Translations under genes and position numbers: made by a program | Shown here: piece by piece, positions 22,514 through 34,722 of the stretch | How positions within the stretch are numbered: the first letter of the stretch is position 1 | How the letters are laid out: every line of letters starts with the position of its first letter | Notes under the pieces: model-generated | What the model saw: only the letters and a program-made list of their open reading frames with translations | Databases searched by the model: none | What the model was told of the DNA's origin: nothing | From: Auricularia sp. M13 | Lineage: Eukaryota; Basidiomycota; Agaricomycetes; Auriculariales; Auriculariaceae | Length of the DNA stretch: 64,000 nt | Direction of reading: 5' to 3' | Assembly: GCA_037042915.1 (NCBI GenBank) | Contig: CM073201.1 | Location: 2,542,001-2,606,000, forward strand

Positions 22514-22977
22514 TGCGTAGCAAAATAGGTAACATTCCTATGTGAAGATAAAGTCCCTACGTTTCCAACTACCAGCTGCCCAATATTTAGACATAGGCTG
22601 TTTGAGGTGGTCACTGGACATTGCCGCAGTAGACGATGGGTCTGCAGCGGCTGGCGAGCACCGAGCAGGAATGTCAGTCCAGAACTTCAATCCGAGAACA
22701 TGGCTGCATATTCCTCGCCTCCGCCGCCGATGTCCTACATATAAAATCCGACGTGGCGCCCTACATACTGACAGTCATACACGACGTCTGTCATCCTGGC
22801 GAGGCAGCTACAGTTTATCACGACCGGAAGAAGGTTCGAAAGTGCTTACCAGCTAGGTGACCGGCAAACGGGCGTCGGAGGCAGTGCCACGCTCATGATT
22901 ACAGACCGCGTCGCAGTGGCCCGATCGGCTCGCTCTTTCTCTCTGTCTGCTCTCGCGCCGTCGACCCCAGCACCAAG
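22514..22977. other. Intergenic, upstream of nitronate monooxygenase
   Basis: No gene recognised; the last ~100 bp (rich in CT and CG) is the presumed 5' UTR of the next gene. Confidence 0.4.
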
Positions 22978-24345
22978 ATGATAGTCACCGAGCTCACCCG
23001 CGCCCTGGGCATCCGCATACCCGTCGTGCAAGGCGGCATGATGTGGGTGGGAATGCGTACGCACTGTCCGACCAGGCGCCACGCCGACCGCTGCTAACGC
23101 GCCGCAGCCAAACTTGCCGCGGCCGTCTCAGAGGCTGGCGGGCTGGGCATCCTGACGGCGCTCTCGCAGGGCACCCCTGAAGAGCTCCGCACGGCCATCC
23201 ACAAGACGCGACAACTCACGAAGCGGCCGTTCGCTGTCAACCTGACGTTCCTGCCCACCATGAACCCTCCCCCGTACGACAAGGTGTGAAGTACTGTCCG
23301 CAAGCCGTATTCTCCCACAGTATCTCAAAATACGTGCAGTACGCTCAAGTCATCGTTGACGAGAAAGTCCCCGTTTGCGAGACGGCGGGGGGACCCGCCG
23401 CTGCACCCATCATCCAGATGCTGCGACAGCACGGGGTATATGTCATCCACAAATGCACCAGCGTGCGACATGCCAAGACTGCTGTGCGGTTCGGCGCGAA
23501 CATGCTGAGCATCGACGGCTTCGAATGCGCGGGCCATCCAGGAGAGGACGACATCGGTGGCGTTGTCCTGGTGTGTTCTCAATCCCGCAAGACATTTCGA
23601 TGAGCTAAAGGCCCCAAAGCTAGCTCGTGCAGCACAAGAACTGAAAGTACCATTCATCGCCTCGGGGGGATTTGCAAATGGTCGCGGTGTGCGTGCAGCT
23701 CCATAAGCCACAGCGACGGAAGCTGAGAGAACAACCTCTTCTCAGCTTGCGAGCGCTTTAGCACTCGGTGCTCAAGGCGTGAACATGGGTATGACAGTCT
23801 CATCTCACCTACGTTTGTCACTCATTGCTCACTGTGCGAAGGAACGGCCTTCATGGTCACTGACGAGGCAGAGATCCACGACAACGTCAAGAACACGATG
23901 CTCCGGGCCACAGAGCGGGACACAATTCACATCTTCCGCACGCTGCACAACACCGCGCGCGTCTACAAAAACAAGGTCGCGGAGGAGGTCGTCGCGCTCG
24001 AACGCCGGCCCGGTGGCTGCGAATTCAAGGACATCGCTCATGTGCGAAAGCAGTTCTCCAGAAGAGCCACTGTGACCTGACGTCATTTTATCGCTGTTCA
24101 GCTTGTGGCGGGTGCCCGGGGCAAGAAGGTCTACGAGGACGGTGACATCGACGCCGGGATCTGGTCGTGCGGCATCAGCGTCGGGCTTCTCACGAAGAGG
24201 CAGTCGTGTAAGTTTGCGCTCCGTCGGCCTGAGAAGTGAATTCTGAATGCGCGTAGGCGCGGCGTTTTTGCAAGAGGTGGAGCGCGACGCCGAAGCTGTC
24301 ATTGGGCAGCTGGCGTCGCTCGTCAAGCCGAGCGCGAAGCTCTAA
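22978..24345 (+). CDS. Nitronate monooxygenase (2-nitropropane dioxygenase)
   Basis: Eight exons: 22978-23056, 23108-23283, 23340-23570, 23611-23688, 23746-23788, 23842-24041, 24102-24207, 24257-24345, summing to 1002 nt (333 aa). FMN-binding TIM-barrel protein: RIPVVQGGM near the start, AAVSEAGGLGILTA, the loop GFECAGHPGEDD with the conserved His, FIASGGFANGRG and ALGAQGVNMGTAFMVTDE. The family oxidises alkyl nitronates such as propionate 3-nitronate. Length and motif order are normal. The acceptor of exon 3 (23340) was chosen because the nearer AG at 23320 breaks the frame. Confidence 0.88.
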
Positions 24346-24778
24346 GACATATACTACAGCACAACACAGTAACTAGTCACAATTGCGATATGAGTATTGG
24401 CTCCATATGAGAGTTGGTCGTGGTAAACTAGGGAGCTACTGTACGACCGCTGCGTGGCTTCAATTTGGACTCCGAATTATGACTCTTCATCTTTTCCACA
24501 GCAGCAGCAAGCCAAGCCGGACGTCTTCGCCGACGATGATGACTATGACCATTGTGTTGCACAAGTTGATAGGAGTAGGTGCCGTGGTACGTTCTTCGCT
24601 GCCAGCACGAAAAACACAACTCATAGTCAACCAGAGCAGCGTGTACCGCGCGTCAGAGCGCGATTCCGGGCGTATCGTCGCCCTCAAGAAGTCTCGGTGC
24701 TCTGATCGTATCTCCAGAACGATGCTTCAATACGAAGCCCAAGTGCTTCACGCTCTCGTTAGCCATCGCTGCATCCCG

Positions 24779-25617
24779 ATGTCCCAAAAATCGCAAATCG
24801 GTGATCAGCGATTATGCTCTTATCAGAGCTCTATGTATCGTGATACATGCCTATACGCACCTATGAGATGCCTTAAGCGCCTATAAGACCTGGTAAGTAC
24901 TGATAACTCGTCACTGTGGAGTGATAAGCGGTGAGCGGCGCTGATCAAGGCCTGATCAGAGCTCTGCGGCCTGGGATAGGGCCTCATCAGAGGTGATCAA
25001 CCCTCACCAGTAACAAGTACCCCCAGCATCTGTTCACTCAAGTCCAAGCTACTGAGAGGTCAGGCCAGTCATGAGATGGTGCTTGGGGGGCCTCCAGGAG
25101 GAAGAGGAGCCGCGGTTCAATGGAGCGGAGGTCCGGTGGAGCGGTGGAGCGGGCATGTATACTTTGCTCCACCTGTATAGACAATTGGCGTAATAGCCTA
25201 GCTGGTAGCTCGCGCGAGGGCGCTTGTGGCCAGCAGGCAAGCCGTTGGTTCAAATCCAGGCTAAGTTCGAAAAGTATACAAGTCATGCACAACCTGGAGT
25301 AAGTATAGAAAATGTACCGCAGTTAGTAATACCAGTAAGTAGTAAATGTACAACTGTAAATACAGAAAGTAAGACCCAGCTGCCGCATAGGAGCGGTAGC
25401 TGGGGGAGTTTTCGTAATATTGGGCGGGGCGGCTGATCAGCTCTTATCCGCCTTGTCCGCATTATAAACTTGTATCGGCCTTGTCAGCCGTATAATAGGC
25501 CTATAAGCGAGTATACCCCCTGAAGCTGTTTGATCAGGTAGGGGGTCGGCTGACCCTGTTATCAGGACTCATCACACTTGGTCAATCCTCATAGCCAACT
25601 TGCACTTTTTGGGACAT
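24779..25617. mobile_element. 839-bp TIR element (MITE-like) in CK1-like gene
   Basis: The ends are ATGTCCCAAAAATCGCAA (24779-24796) and its inverted copy at 25600-25617, with 2 mismatches in 18 bp and the outer 12 bp perfect. CG flanks both ends (24777-24778, 25618-25619). Removing the element and one CG restores ATC CCG GAG GTC (I-P-E-V) in the kinase frame, so CG is the likely 2-bp target duplication. There is no transposase frame. TGATCA occurs six times: four in the first 220 bp (24802, 24942, 24953, 24994) and two near the right end (25434, 25531), as expected for subterminal binding sites. I cannot assign a superfamily. Confidence 0.75.
25187..25265 (+). repeat. tRNA-like Pol III promoter remnant inside the TIR element
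   Basis: TAGCCTAGCTGG (25194-25205) fits a Pol III A box and GGTTCAAATCC (25247-25257) fits a B box, spaced about 41 bp apart as in tRNA genes. The acceptor stem does not pair (GGCGTAA against CTAAGTT), so this is not a functional tRNA. It looks like the head of a tRNA-derived SINE captured by, or part of, the element. Confidence 0.6.
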
Positions 25618-27599
25618 CGGAGGTCTACGCCTACGGTCGAATGCCGCATTTTGAGCTTCTTTCCATGCAATATCTTGGTCCTACGCTGGGAGACCTGGTT
25701 GATCGACATGGTGCGCTTAATATTGGTCAGATTCATGAAATTGCCACACAAGTCGTGAGTACAAACCCATCTTGCGCTGTCAGCGAATCAATACTAACTT
25801 TCTTGCAGCTCGATGCCCTAAGATATATCCACAGCAAGGGTATAATTCACCGCGACATCAAGCCCGACAATATCGTACTCGCGACCGATCATCTAAGCCA
25901 TGTGTACCTCATCGACTTCGGACTTGCAGCGCGACCGGCCCCGCTAAGGCTACCACTCGAAGACCGCAACAATCGTGAAGGGAAAGACCCAGAAAATGTT
26001 GGAACTATCTGGGGAACGCTGCCGTACGCGAGTCTCAACGCACACAAGGGAATCCGTGAGCCCATCAGTACGGACTCGAGCCAAAGCTGAATCTCCTTTG
26101 ACTAGCGCTGTCGTACCGGGACGATCTCGAGTCATTGTCGTACACTCTCTTCTGGCTTCTACGTGGGGGGTTGCCCTGGTCTGAGTATACAGGATATGGG
26201 ACCTACATCGGAGACATTCGCCAGGTCTACCGTCAAAAAATGGCTTACGACGGCTCGCGGCTAGCTTCCGCCCTTCCCGACGTGTTCGGCATGTTTTGGA
26301 CTACGCACGCTCTATGGATATCTCTCATTATCCTGATTATGATCGGTGGCTTGCTGCTTTCGAGACTCTCCCGAGTGCTTCCTCTGTCGATTTGCACTTT
26401 CCTGACCGGCCTGACGACAATGCTCCTGATGTCGAAGAAGATACTGACTCTGGCTCTCAACCAGCACCACCTGTGACCATAGGACAAATAGTCCTTGTCC
26501 AGATCTTGCCATCGTGGATTATAGAGCCGTGTCCTCCCGGCTACGAGCGCTCTTTCATTCGTGACCCCTCTCTAGACACAGAGGAGTGGGAGACAACGCC
26601 CAGGCCAGGAATCGTGACGGACATCGAATGGAATGCTAGGCAGAAGTTATATTCGTTGACAGTATATCCTCTCGGTACTGGAGGTCGACCCGAGCGATCC
26701 GTCTCGATTTTTTCCCGATTGGATGAACTGTCTTGGACAGAGCCATCTATATCCACTGAGCCCGCCTGGCCGCTTCCCAATACGTTTTCCTATGCTTTCA
26801 AATCCCCTCTGGAATTCCACCTGCTTCCCTCCCAGGTATGACTCCTCAGTTTCTGTCGACCCGCGACCTTTGCTGACACTTGCTCAATCAGCCACTGATA
26901 CCAGCACAGTATTTGGCACAAAATGCGGATCAAAGTGTTCCTCTGCTCGTCAAGACGCTCTACGAGAAGTACAGCCGTCTCGCAGAACCGGACTACCTAC
27001 GCTCCCCGGATCGCGACGTCCGCATGCACGCTCGGATGATGATGTCGGGGGCGAAGATATTCGTGCGACTCCTGCCGCTCCCTGAGAGTGCTGACGAGCT
27101 TGCCCGAATTCTCCATGACGCAGGTGATCGCGGCTGGTTCGACGAATGCGCGAGCGCCGTCAGGCGGTACGATGCGGATTGCGGGCTGGCGCGTTGGACA
27201 GGTCAGCCGTCTTCGTGGGTTAGGGAAGAGGAGGAGCTGGAAGGGAAGGAGCTAGACGATAGCTACATGGGCTCCGACCTTTCCTTCTGGTTCTCACGGC
27301 AGAAAGAGCGCCCCAAGTCTCTCACACTCTCACTTTCTCCCAACCACTCTTACGGCGCGGATTTGGATGCTCCTGCGGTGAATGCGTCGAAATTTTCGAC
27401 TCTTTCACCACATTCGTCAGTCCTTGACGTTCTTCAAGTCATTGATAGCATCGACGAAAGTATGTTGGAAGGAACAGGGATGGGCAATGATCAATGAGAA
27501 CCCATGTACTAGAATGTATTGTGGTGCATGCACCATGAAGCCGATATAACAGTGAGGGCATGTGAGAAGGACAAGACGCAAAACAGTTATGGATCAACA

Positions 27600-30500
27600 T
27601 CAACAGTCATCCTTAGAGATCCGCTCACCCTTGCCCCAGCGCCGCATCTCTTCCAGAACCTTGTGATTGGCGGCGCTGCTGGCAGAAATCTCCTTCCGCG
27701 CCTGCTTAAAGTGGTCCGCCGTTATGGCACGAGATTTGACTGCCTGCAGGTGCACTGGGTTGACGTCGCCCGGCTTCCAAGAGATCTTCACACTCTCCTT
27801 GAGTGCAATCTGCGCGGCTGCAAGTACGAGATGCCTCAGGTCGGAGCCGGAGAACATTCTCGTCTGCATGGCCAGTTGCTGCAAGTCGAGCGAGGGATCC
27901 TTCGGTTCGGTTTCTAGATAGTGCCCGAGAATTTCTGTAGGTCGCCAATTAGCACGATACAGAGAACTCGTGATTCCACACACTCTTCCGTTCCTGAAGA
28001 CCCGGCAAGTCGACGAGGATTCGACGGGGGAGGCGGCGAAGAATTGCATGGTCCAGGTCTTGCGGCCGGTTGGTTGCGCCGATAACGACGAGACCCTTTT
28101 CACGATTCAGGTCGGCAGAGCGCAGGCCATCCATTTGCTTAATGACGTGTCAGTTTACGCCTTGCACCACAATGTACTTGCCAGAGCGCACCTGCATGAA
28201 CTCTGTGAGGGCGCTGATGTACCACACCGGCTTTTTGCCGTCCCTCGCTCCGAAGATGGCGTCGAGCTCATCGATAAAGACGACGCATGGCCCGAGTCGC
28301 CTGGCCAGCGACTGTAGCAGGTTTAGTGTGACGCATTGTCTGGACGATCTCCTCACGAAGATAGAAGCAATCAGTTGCTCAGTTTCGCCTACAAGGCTAG
28401 AATGTTTGCGTTAGAATTTTGTAGCACTGATTACTGTATCGGAACGGACCATCGTTGTATAGTGCTCGACTGGATTTGCAACATCCTCACACCGCATTCT
28501 TTTGCAACAGCGCGACATGCCATGGTCTTTCCCGTCCCCTATGGAGTAGTGAATACACGATGCGCGTACGGCGAAATCGTGGCTTACCGGCGGGCCATAC
28601 AGGAGTACGCCAGAACTAGACTCATTAGAAAGAATACCAGTGGAGAATGCTGAAGGACAGAAAAGCGGCAGCGAGACGGTCGTGCGAAGAGCTTCGATGA
28701 CATTTGGCTGGACGTGGACGTCATCGAATGTTGTTTGAAGGTTGGCTGAGAGGGGTAACGGGCGTCAGATCATGAATAGAGTGGTGGGAGAAACTCACTC
28801 GGGTCGACAACGCACTCAAACAGTTCTTTTTCCTTGTCGCTCAACGAATCATCTGCTAAAACCTGCGCAACGATCGGGTCCATTGTGGAATGGCTTTCCT
28901 TCATGTTGAGCTCTACAGCGACTTGCATACCCCATTCTTTCTCCGCTGAAAATGCGCACACGAGGTCGGAAAGCGTCGAAGTTTGCGGTAGGTAGCGCAC
29001 AAGAGAGATGCGTCGTTCGAGGGGAAGGATGCGATTGCCCATCTCGAGGAGAAACTTCATATATGACGAACCTGCGCATAAATCAACGAATGTTCCTTCT
29101 CAAGGTGAGAACAAGGCAAGAATATACCTTGGACTGATTCCCATTCGCTTTCACTGGAAGGTATGCATAGAGTCTTCCCGTCTGCGCTCAACATTGAGGC
29201 AATCAGATGTAAATTTGCGTCTCTGAACCGGCGGCGCCTTTCTCGCAACGCAACATCGCGAAGTCGTTGAGGAAGTTTAGCGGCAAGACAAATGCGAGCG
29301 ACGCGCTCGAACGAGAGTGTCGGGGCGTTGTGAGGCGAGACCGGTCCGTCACCTCGTCCGCCCAGAGCGTGACCTTGGCGATCGTACCGATGGGTGAATG
29401 CATATGCGAAGACGTCCTGCAGAGAGGCGAATTGACCAGTTCCGTCACGGGGCACACGAAGTTGTGGCGAGAACTTGTTCGCTAGGAACTCCGCCAAGTT
29501 TTCTGCGCGCGTTCCGACGAAATCGCGCTGTTTATCCTTCGCCTTGCCCTCCTCTGCATGATGTGTTGCGGATATTCCAGCACCGACGATCATGTGAGGA
29601 TCCGACGACGCAGCCGCCAATATTGCCGGTATCCAAGGACGAAATACCTTGCTGAAAGCAGGGAAGTCGCGCAGATAGAGAATTCTGCGGCGTTCTGGGG
29701 CATGACTTCGCTCGCGCTCCATGTGTACGAAATCGTGCACTGCATCGACAGCTATGCGCAGTTCGGACGCGATGACGAGCGATTTCCTGTCGAGCTCTTT
29801 GAGCGCCTGCTCAACCGAGTGCACGTCGATGGGAACATCGGCAGCGGTCTTCGAGTCAGAGCTGGCTGCAGACGACTCGACTCGCTGAGGACGATCAACA
29901 GGCGAGTCCGAGTCGGTCGACGTCGGACTTGGAGGGAGCTGGGTTCAATTAGTTTTAACTTCAACACCGCCCTCCACGCTGAAATTTAACGATACTCACA
30001 GATGAATGTAGCGACTCCTCCTCATGCTCGCGAGCTTCGACTTCGCCTTGGGTGACCTTCTCTTCGTACTTGCGCTGCAGCTCCTCCAGGTTCTCTCTTT
30101 CGCGGATCAGCTCCCCTGCTGCGTACTCGACTTTGTAGAGCATCCAGAACGCATCGCATAGTGCTGGCGCCATAAGCATAGGGTCGCATCGGCTCAGCCT
30201 GTTGCTCACCTTCCCCGAAGACGCCACCACGGCCTTTGACCAACTAGGAAGGGTCGAAGACGACGACGTCTGCCTGCAGACGAGCGGCAAGGTGCCTGAT
30301 GGCAGCGTCCGTGACTTGGACGCCGTCGAGGTGAGGAGTGCAAAGTGCTGTGACATTTAGCACGCTCGCAGGCGATGGTACGTTGTTGTCGCCTGTCGAC
30401 GATGACGCCGCAGATTGTGCCGCGAAAGCTGATTCCAGTTGCTGGTACGCCAGGTCGAAGATGTTCCGAGCCAGACATACAGCGGGACCTCCAACGGAAA

Positions 30501-30648
30501 GCCAGTCTTCCGCTGTGCAGGAAATTATGGGGACACCATGCAGTGTGGGCAGCAAGCCCGGGCAGAATGGGATGAGACTTTGTGCGAGAAGTTCTTCTGG
30601 AACGTCGACGCGGGTGCGAGGTTGATTTTCACCCAGATGCAGCGACAT
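27600..30648 (-). CDS. AAA ATPase, meiotic clade / Msp1-like
   Basis: Many-exon gene starting at ATG 30648 (MSLHLGENQPRTRVD) and ending at 27600. A long N-terminal half (LARNIFDLAYQQLESAF, then a block with RSHAPERRRILYLRDF) shows no domain I recognise. The C-terminal half is a type-I AAA module. GVLLYGPPGTGKT is Walker A, with an intron between GPP and GTGKT (about 28540-28590). VVFIDELDAIFGAR is Walker B and NRPQDLDHAILRRLPRR is the sensor/arginine-finger region. TRMFSGSDLRHLVLAAAQ is the small lid helix. The closest families are Msp1/ATAD1 and spastin-like AAA proteins. It is far longer than yeast Msp1 and has no clear N-terminal anchor, so partner and location remain open. Confidence 0.75.
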
Positions 30649-31277
30649 GGCAGACACTGATGGTATTGCAGCTCCTTCAGGCCCTACTTATGAGTATACT
30701 CTGAGCGTCTCACCCGGTCGCTTGTCCACGCAATCTCGGTGCTGCAGCAGCGTGTAAGCTCAATCCGGTCAAGGCTGGCTTTTACCTCCTATCCTGGCGT
30801 TGCTTCCCCATGTTCTCTTTGGGCGCAATGTCTGCACGGTGTCAGCACGCTTTCCGATATGCATTGAGTCGTGCATCTTTTGCGACTTCCGCGTTGTCCC
30901 TGCGATGGCGTAACCCTGGCGCGCCTCTTGCTTGCTCTTCGAAACTCGTTTGTGTTGCCTTCTTGACCGCATATATGCCGACTGCCCCTCAGAAAATGGC
31001 GCTGGCTATCGCTTCTAGGTCGCAGAATGCTCGGGAGGGATCTCAGACATCGGCTGCCATGCTTTACCAGCATGTTTTGTGGCAAAATGAGGTGGTGGCT
31101 GGCCGCGTAGGTTTCGCTGGAATTCGTTTGAGCGCTCGCGAATCTTGCGCCAATTCTGCTGGAGAGGCGTTTGAGTGCGCGCGAGGGAAGAAGCATGCGG
31201 CACTGCGGGCCATGATTTGTACTTAACTCGCTCAGATACGGCATCCAGCGTGTTTTACCTCTGTCTTTATCGCTGAT
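30649..31277. other. Intergenic between AAA ATPase and DUF6535-WD40 gene
   Basis: Contains the presumed AAA promoter and one possible small minus-strand gene (see next entry). Nothing else recognised. Confidence 0.4.
30852..31187 (-). CDS. Possible small mitochondrial protein (uncertain)
   Basis: From ATG 31187 the minus strand reads MLLPSRALKRLSSRIGARFA, basic and hydroxylated like a mitochondrial presequence, up to PQNML before a GT. A second block downstream reads GIYAVKKATQTSFEEQA and ends LNAYRKAC followed by a stop. A middle piece AIASAIF is in the same frame but followed by TGA, so the joins are unclear. I do not recognise the family. It could be a small inner-membrane subunit, a broken gene, or chance. 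Confidence 0.3.
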
Positions 31278-34200
31278 ATGGCATTGACCGCACCGTGTCT
31301 CAACCGCATTACCGAGAGCGACGCGTCACAGGTGTGTGCTTCATGTTGCCTTCGCTATTTCCATGGGCCGTCCTCATTGACGCATCCCAGGATTCTGTGG
31401 ACCTGCCTGTATACAACGAGAAGGTCTTATTTCAGTCCTTCCCGTTGATTTGCCGATTTAAGTGACAGTAACTTTTTTAGGACTCAGACTGGCAGAATGT
31501 ACACGAACAAGTCAAGAATCGAGACTTGACGATGCTGAAAGATTACGACTCCGAAGTTGATACCCTCCTCGTATTTGTGCGTTGTTCCTGCTGCAGCGCA
31601 GTTAAACGCTGAACGTCTCCAGGCGGGTCTTTTTTCCGCCATTTTGACTGCGTTCATAGTCGATGTCTACCAAGATTTGAAGGTCGACAACGCAGAGGCC
31701 ACCGTTGCGATCCTGCAGCGTATGCTTGCTCGCATGGAAAGTCGCTTTGCCGACCCCATAGAGCTCCCGCCTAAGGCGCATCCGTCGGCCACCGTCATGG
31801 TCGTCGTCGCGCTGTGGTTCACCAGCTTAATCCTCAGCCTCCTCGCCGCACTCTTCGGTATATTCATCAAGCAATGGCTGCACGTATACAGCAAATGGAT
31901 AGATGTTTCCCAGGCGCAGAGTCTTCAGAAAGGTCTCGTTCTGCGAGGCTTTTACCAGAGCAGCCTGAGCGCTTGGCACTTGCCAGATATATTCGCTGGC
32001 CTTGGGGTCCTCCTCCAGTTGGCTCTCGTTCTTTTCGTAGTCGGCTTAGTCGGTTATCTCTGGACGCTCAACTTCATCGTATCGCCTATCATGACCGTAC
32101 TTGCCTTCATAATGGTCGTACTGTCCATCGTGACGATTTTCCTGCCCGTCTTCTACGAAGATTGCCCATACAAATTTCCCATGGCCTATGTTCTCCTGAA
32201 ATTTCGAACGGGTTCCACGGGACGCGACTGGACGGACAACGACCTCCCCCTTGCGGAGAAGCGCCTTCTGTCGAGCGGACATCCGATGGAGAGGGCCATC
32301 ACTCAGCTGGCTTTGTTACTTGACGTTCTTCCCGACGTCCTGAAGTCAGCGCTGCGAGACCTCAATCCCGCAGCCAAGCCCGCCGACGAGGCGCAGGCCG
32401 AAATATCCAAACAGCATATTCAGCTCGTGTCCGCACGCATAAGCCAACTGTCGCTGGCTTCGACTCATTTGCTTGTCGGCGTAGTGACTGCGGAGAATGT
32501 CCGTCAGTCTCATATCGATGCGCTCACCACGACTGGCGGATGCGCCCTTGCGAAAGAGGAGACGGACAGGCTGGACCCTACCCGCGATCTCTACCGTCTC
32601 TGGCGTCTCGTCTTCATGAACCTACAGACGCGACCGCTCACCATCATCATCGCCCTTCGACATCTCACAAGCACCCTCGACTTTGCTGGCAGTGCCGCTT
32701 TTCGGGAGGAGGAGCACCTTACTTTGCTTGTCCAAGTTATCCTACCGTTGTGTGCTTTTCTAGGTGAGTTTGTCTGAATAGCTCCGCATTTATCGCTTTA
32801 TTCATAGGCTCTAGATAGCCCGCAGGCCGTCGCAGCAGAGGAGCTCGGCCGTGTGGCACTCGCCGTCGATACTTGGGCCAACACCCATGCATCTTCGAGT
32901 TGTGTCTCGTTTGCAGCATACATTTCCATGATCGCCTTGAAATCCGCTGCTGAGGCTGTTCCTCGTCATGACGTCGAAAATACCGGTCTTTCTCCGATTA
33001 CTCCCCATCTACATCTTCTGGAGGTCCTTGGAACCCGAGTAGAATCACTACAACGTATGCTCGGCGGTCCGCAAGCATATGCGCCGCAAGGGCAACTGCG
33101 AGAACTCCTGGCGGTCAACCAGCAACTGTATTCCCGTCTCATCAACGTTCATAACTCTTACGTCTGCGTCCGTCGTTCGGGCTTCACTCGGATGAAGGGA
33201 AGAACAGACGAACCCCGCACTGCTCTCTTCTCCTCGGACAGCGCCCAGGTCCTCGTCGGTACCGACGAGCCAGCTGCTTGGATCGTAAATGTCGCCACTT
33301 TGGAAACGACCCTCGTGACTCCTAGACTCGCATCTGCATCGTCAACTAATTACCGCTTCCATTCCGCCCGATTTCCTCGTTCGGGCTCCTTCGTCTCCTG
33401 GGGCACCCGTGAAGGTCCAATCCTCATCATGAACCGCGTTCAGGCGGACATTGCGCCTGTTCTTTCGGAGATGGATGGAGCGGAGGTCTCCCGAACGCTG
33501 GCGATCTCGCACGACGAAAAGCATATTATGGTCGGCACCGATACGACCGCAGCAGTCATGTGCGATGTCGCTTCCGGGGACGTCGTTATGTCTTTCGAGG
33601 GCCACTCTCGACGTGTTCTGCGGGCCGCCTTCTCGCCAGCTGATCCTCCGCGGGTAGCGACGACATCATTCGATAACACCGTTATGGTGTGGGATGTTGA
33701 AACAGGCGATTGTCTCAACACACTGCTCGAGCTCGGCACCGAGGTCAACGAGATAGCATGGTCCCACGATGCTTCTGCTCTTGCGGTGACGGTCGGTGCC
33801 AGCGTTCGGATCCATGATGCCGTCAAAGGAGAGCTCATCAATACTCTGGAGGGTCACGCAAAGCTTGTCGCCGCCGTTGCGTTCTCTCCGAACAGCACGC
33901 TCATCGCTACAGGGTCGAAGGACAACACGAGTCGAGTCTGGGACTGCAACATCAGCAAGAAGACCTTCGCATGCCTCGCCGTCCTTACTGGCCCGCAGGA
34001 TGAGGTCAACCACGTTGACTTCTCTCCCGATGGCAAGCATCTTGCGTGCGCTGCAGACGATAGTGTATGGATCTGGGATATTAATCCCGCGGCCATGCAG
34101 CGCAGCGGCGAGGATACGATCTCAGAGCCTCCTGTTCAAGGAGCTGCGAGAAACCGTTTCCGAAGCGTTGTCGAGCGTATGATGAAGTCGCGCAAGGCCG

Positions 34201-34322
34201 GCGTCACTGAGAACTACCGTATGATTGACAAACCGGTCAATAGCGGTGCTGAACGCGACGGTCAACGTTCTGCGGAGGTAGACGCGGCAGGAGAACCGTC
34301 GCTTGTACACGCAGGTTACTGA
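31278..34322 (+). CDS. DUF6535 transmembrane plus WD40-repeat protein
   Basis: Five exons: 31278-31331, 31391-31423, 31481-31576, 31623-32763, 32815-34322, summing to 2832 nt (943 aa). The N-terminal DUF6535 region reads DYDSEVDTLLVFAGLFSAIL, then ATVMVVVALWFTSLILSLLA, and two more hydrophobic helices near residues 190-235, giving four likely membrane spans. A helical middle region follows. The C-terminal half holds WD40 repeats (for example ALVTATFDNTVMVWDVETG-like blade text at about 33650 and SKDNTSRVWDC at about 33920). A basic tail closes it. DUF6535 is a basidiomycete-specific membrane module of unknown role. The plan suggests a membrane-tethered WD40 scaffold; ligand unknown. Exon 5 acceptor 32814 was chosen to keep frame. 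Confidence 0.82.
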
Positions 34323-34722
34323 ATTGTGTGGCTGAGACCTCCCCTACGTGGAATGACTCACAATGTTTGTCGATATCGATACAATACACGCATTTGGGAC
34401 TTTGAGTCTGGTCAGTGGTGTGAAATTTCTGAGAGACAACAGCGCGTTGCCTATAGTACAGTAACGCCTGCACATGCCCAAGACTTCCGATACACTGACT
34501 ACAACCTAATTTCGCGCCCGCGTCCGTAACGGAGATTCCGGACCAGCCCCCAGCCTCTTTCGCGCGCCAGACTATCTGACGGGATTTCGAGACTTAACCC
34601 AAGGTACGTTGCTATTACATGATGTTTCTACTGCTAGCGCAAAAAGCGCACATATTCGTTGCTCAATGGAGCACAGCACTATCTACAATTTTGCAGAGCC
34701 TTACGGCCTCCGTTTCCTTTCT
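34323..34722. other. Convergent intergenic space
   Basis: 3' regions of the WD40 and acetyltransferase genes; no other feature recognised. Confidence 0.4.

Larger units (their letters stand above)
24479..27497 (+). pseudogene. CK1-like protein kinase, disrupted by an insertion
   Basis: Conserved pieces in order: IVLHKLIGVGAV, SVYRASERDSGRIVALKKS (ATP site and Lys), SHRCIP, then an 839-bp insertion. After it: [77 protein letters not shown], and a long C-terminal extension ending MLEGTGMGNDQ. The parts match casein-kinase-1-like fungal kinases. Lesions: the insertion carries stops and separates kinase subdomains IV and V. At 26291-26298 the run after GGCATG is one T short of the frame needed for LDYARSMDISHYPDYD. 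The N-terminal block QQQQAKPDVFADDDDYD is also out of frame with IVLHKL. The T-run shift alone could be a sequencing error; the insertion could not. Confidence 0.8.

Noticed and set aside
25187-25265. Functional tRNA gene
   Set aside because: A and B boxes are present but the acceptor arms do not pair and the T stem is mismatched.
24779-25617. Ordinary long intron of the CK1-like gene
   Set aside because: The boundaries are ATGTCC...GGACAT with a CG repeat on both sides rather than GT...AG, and the ends are inverted repeats.
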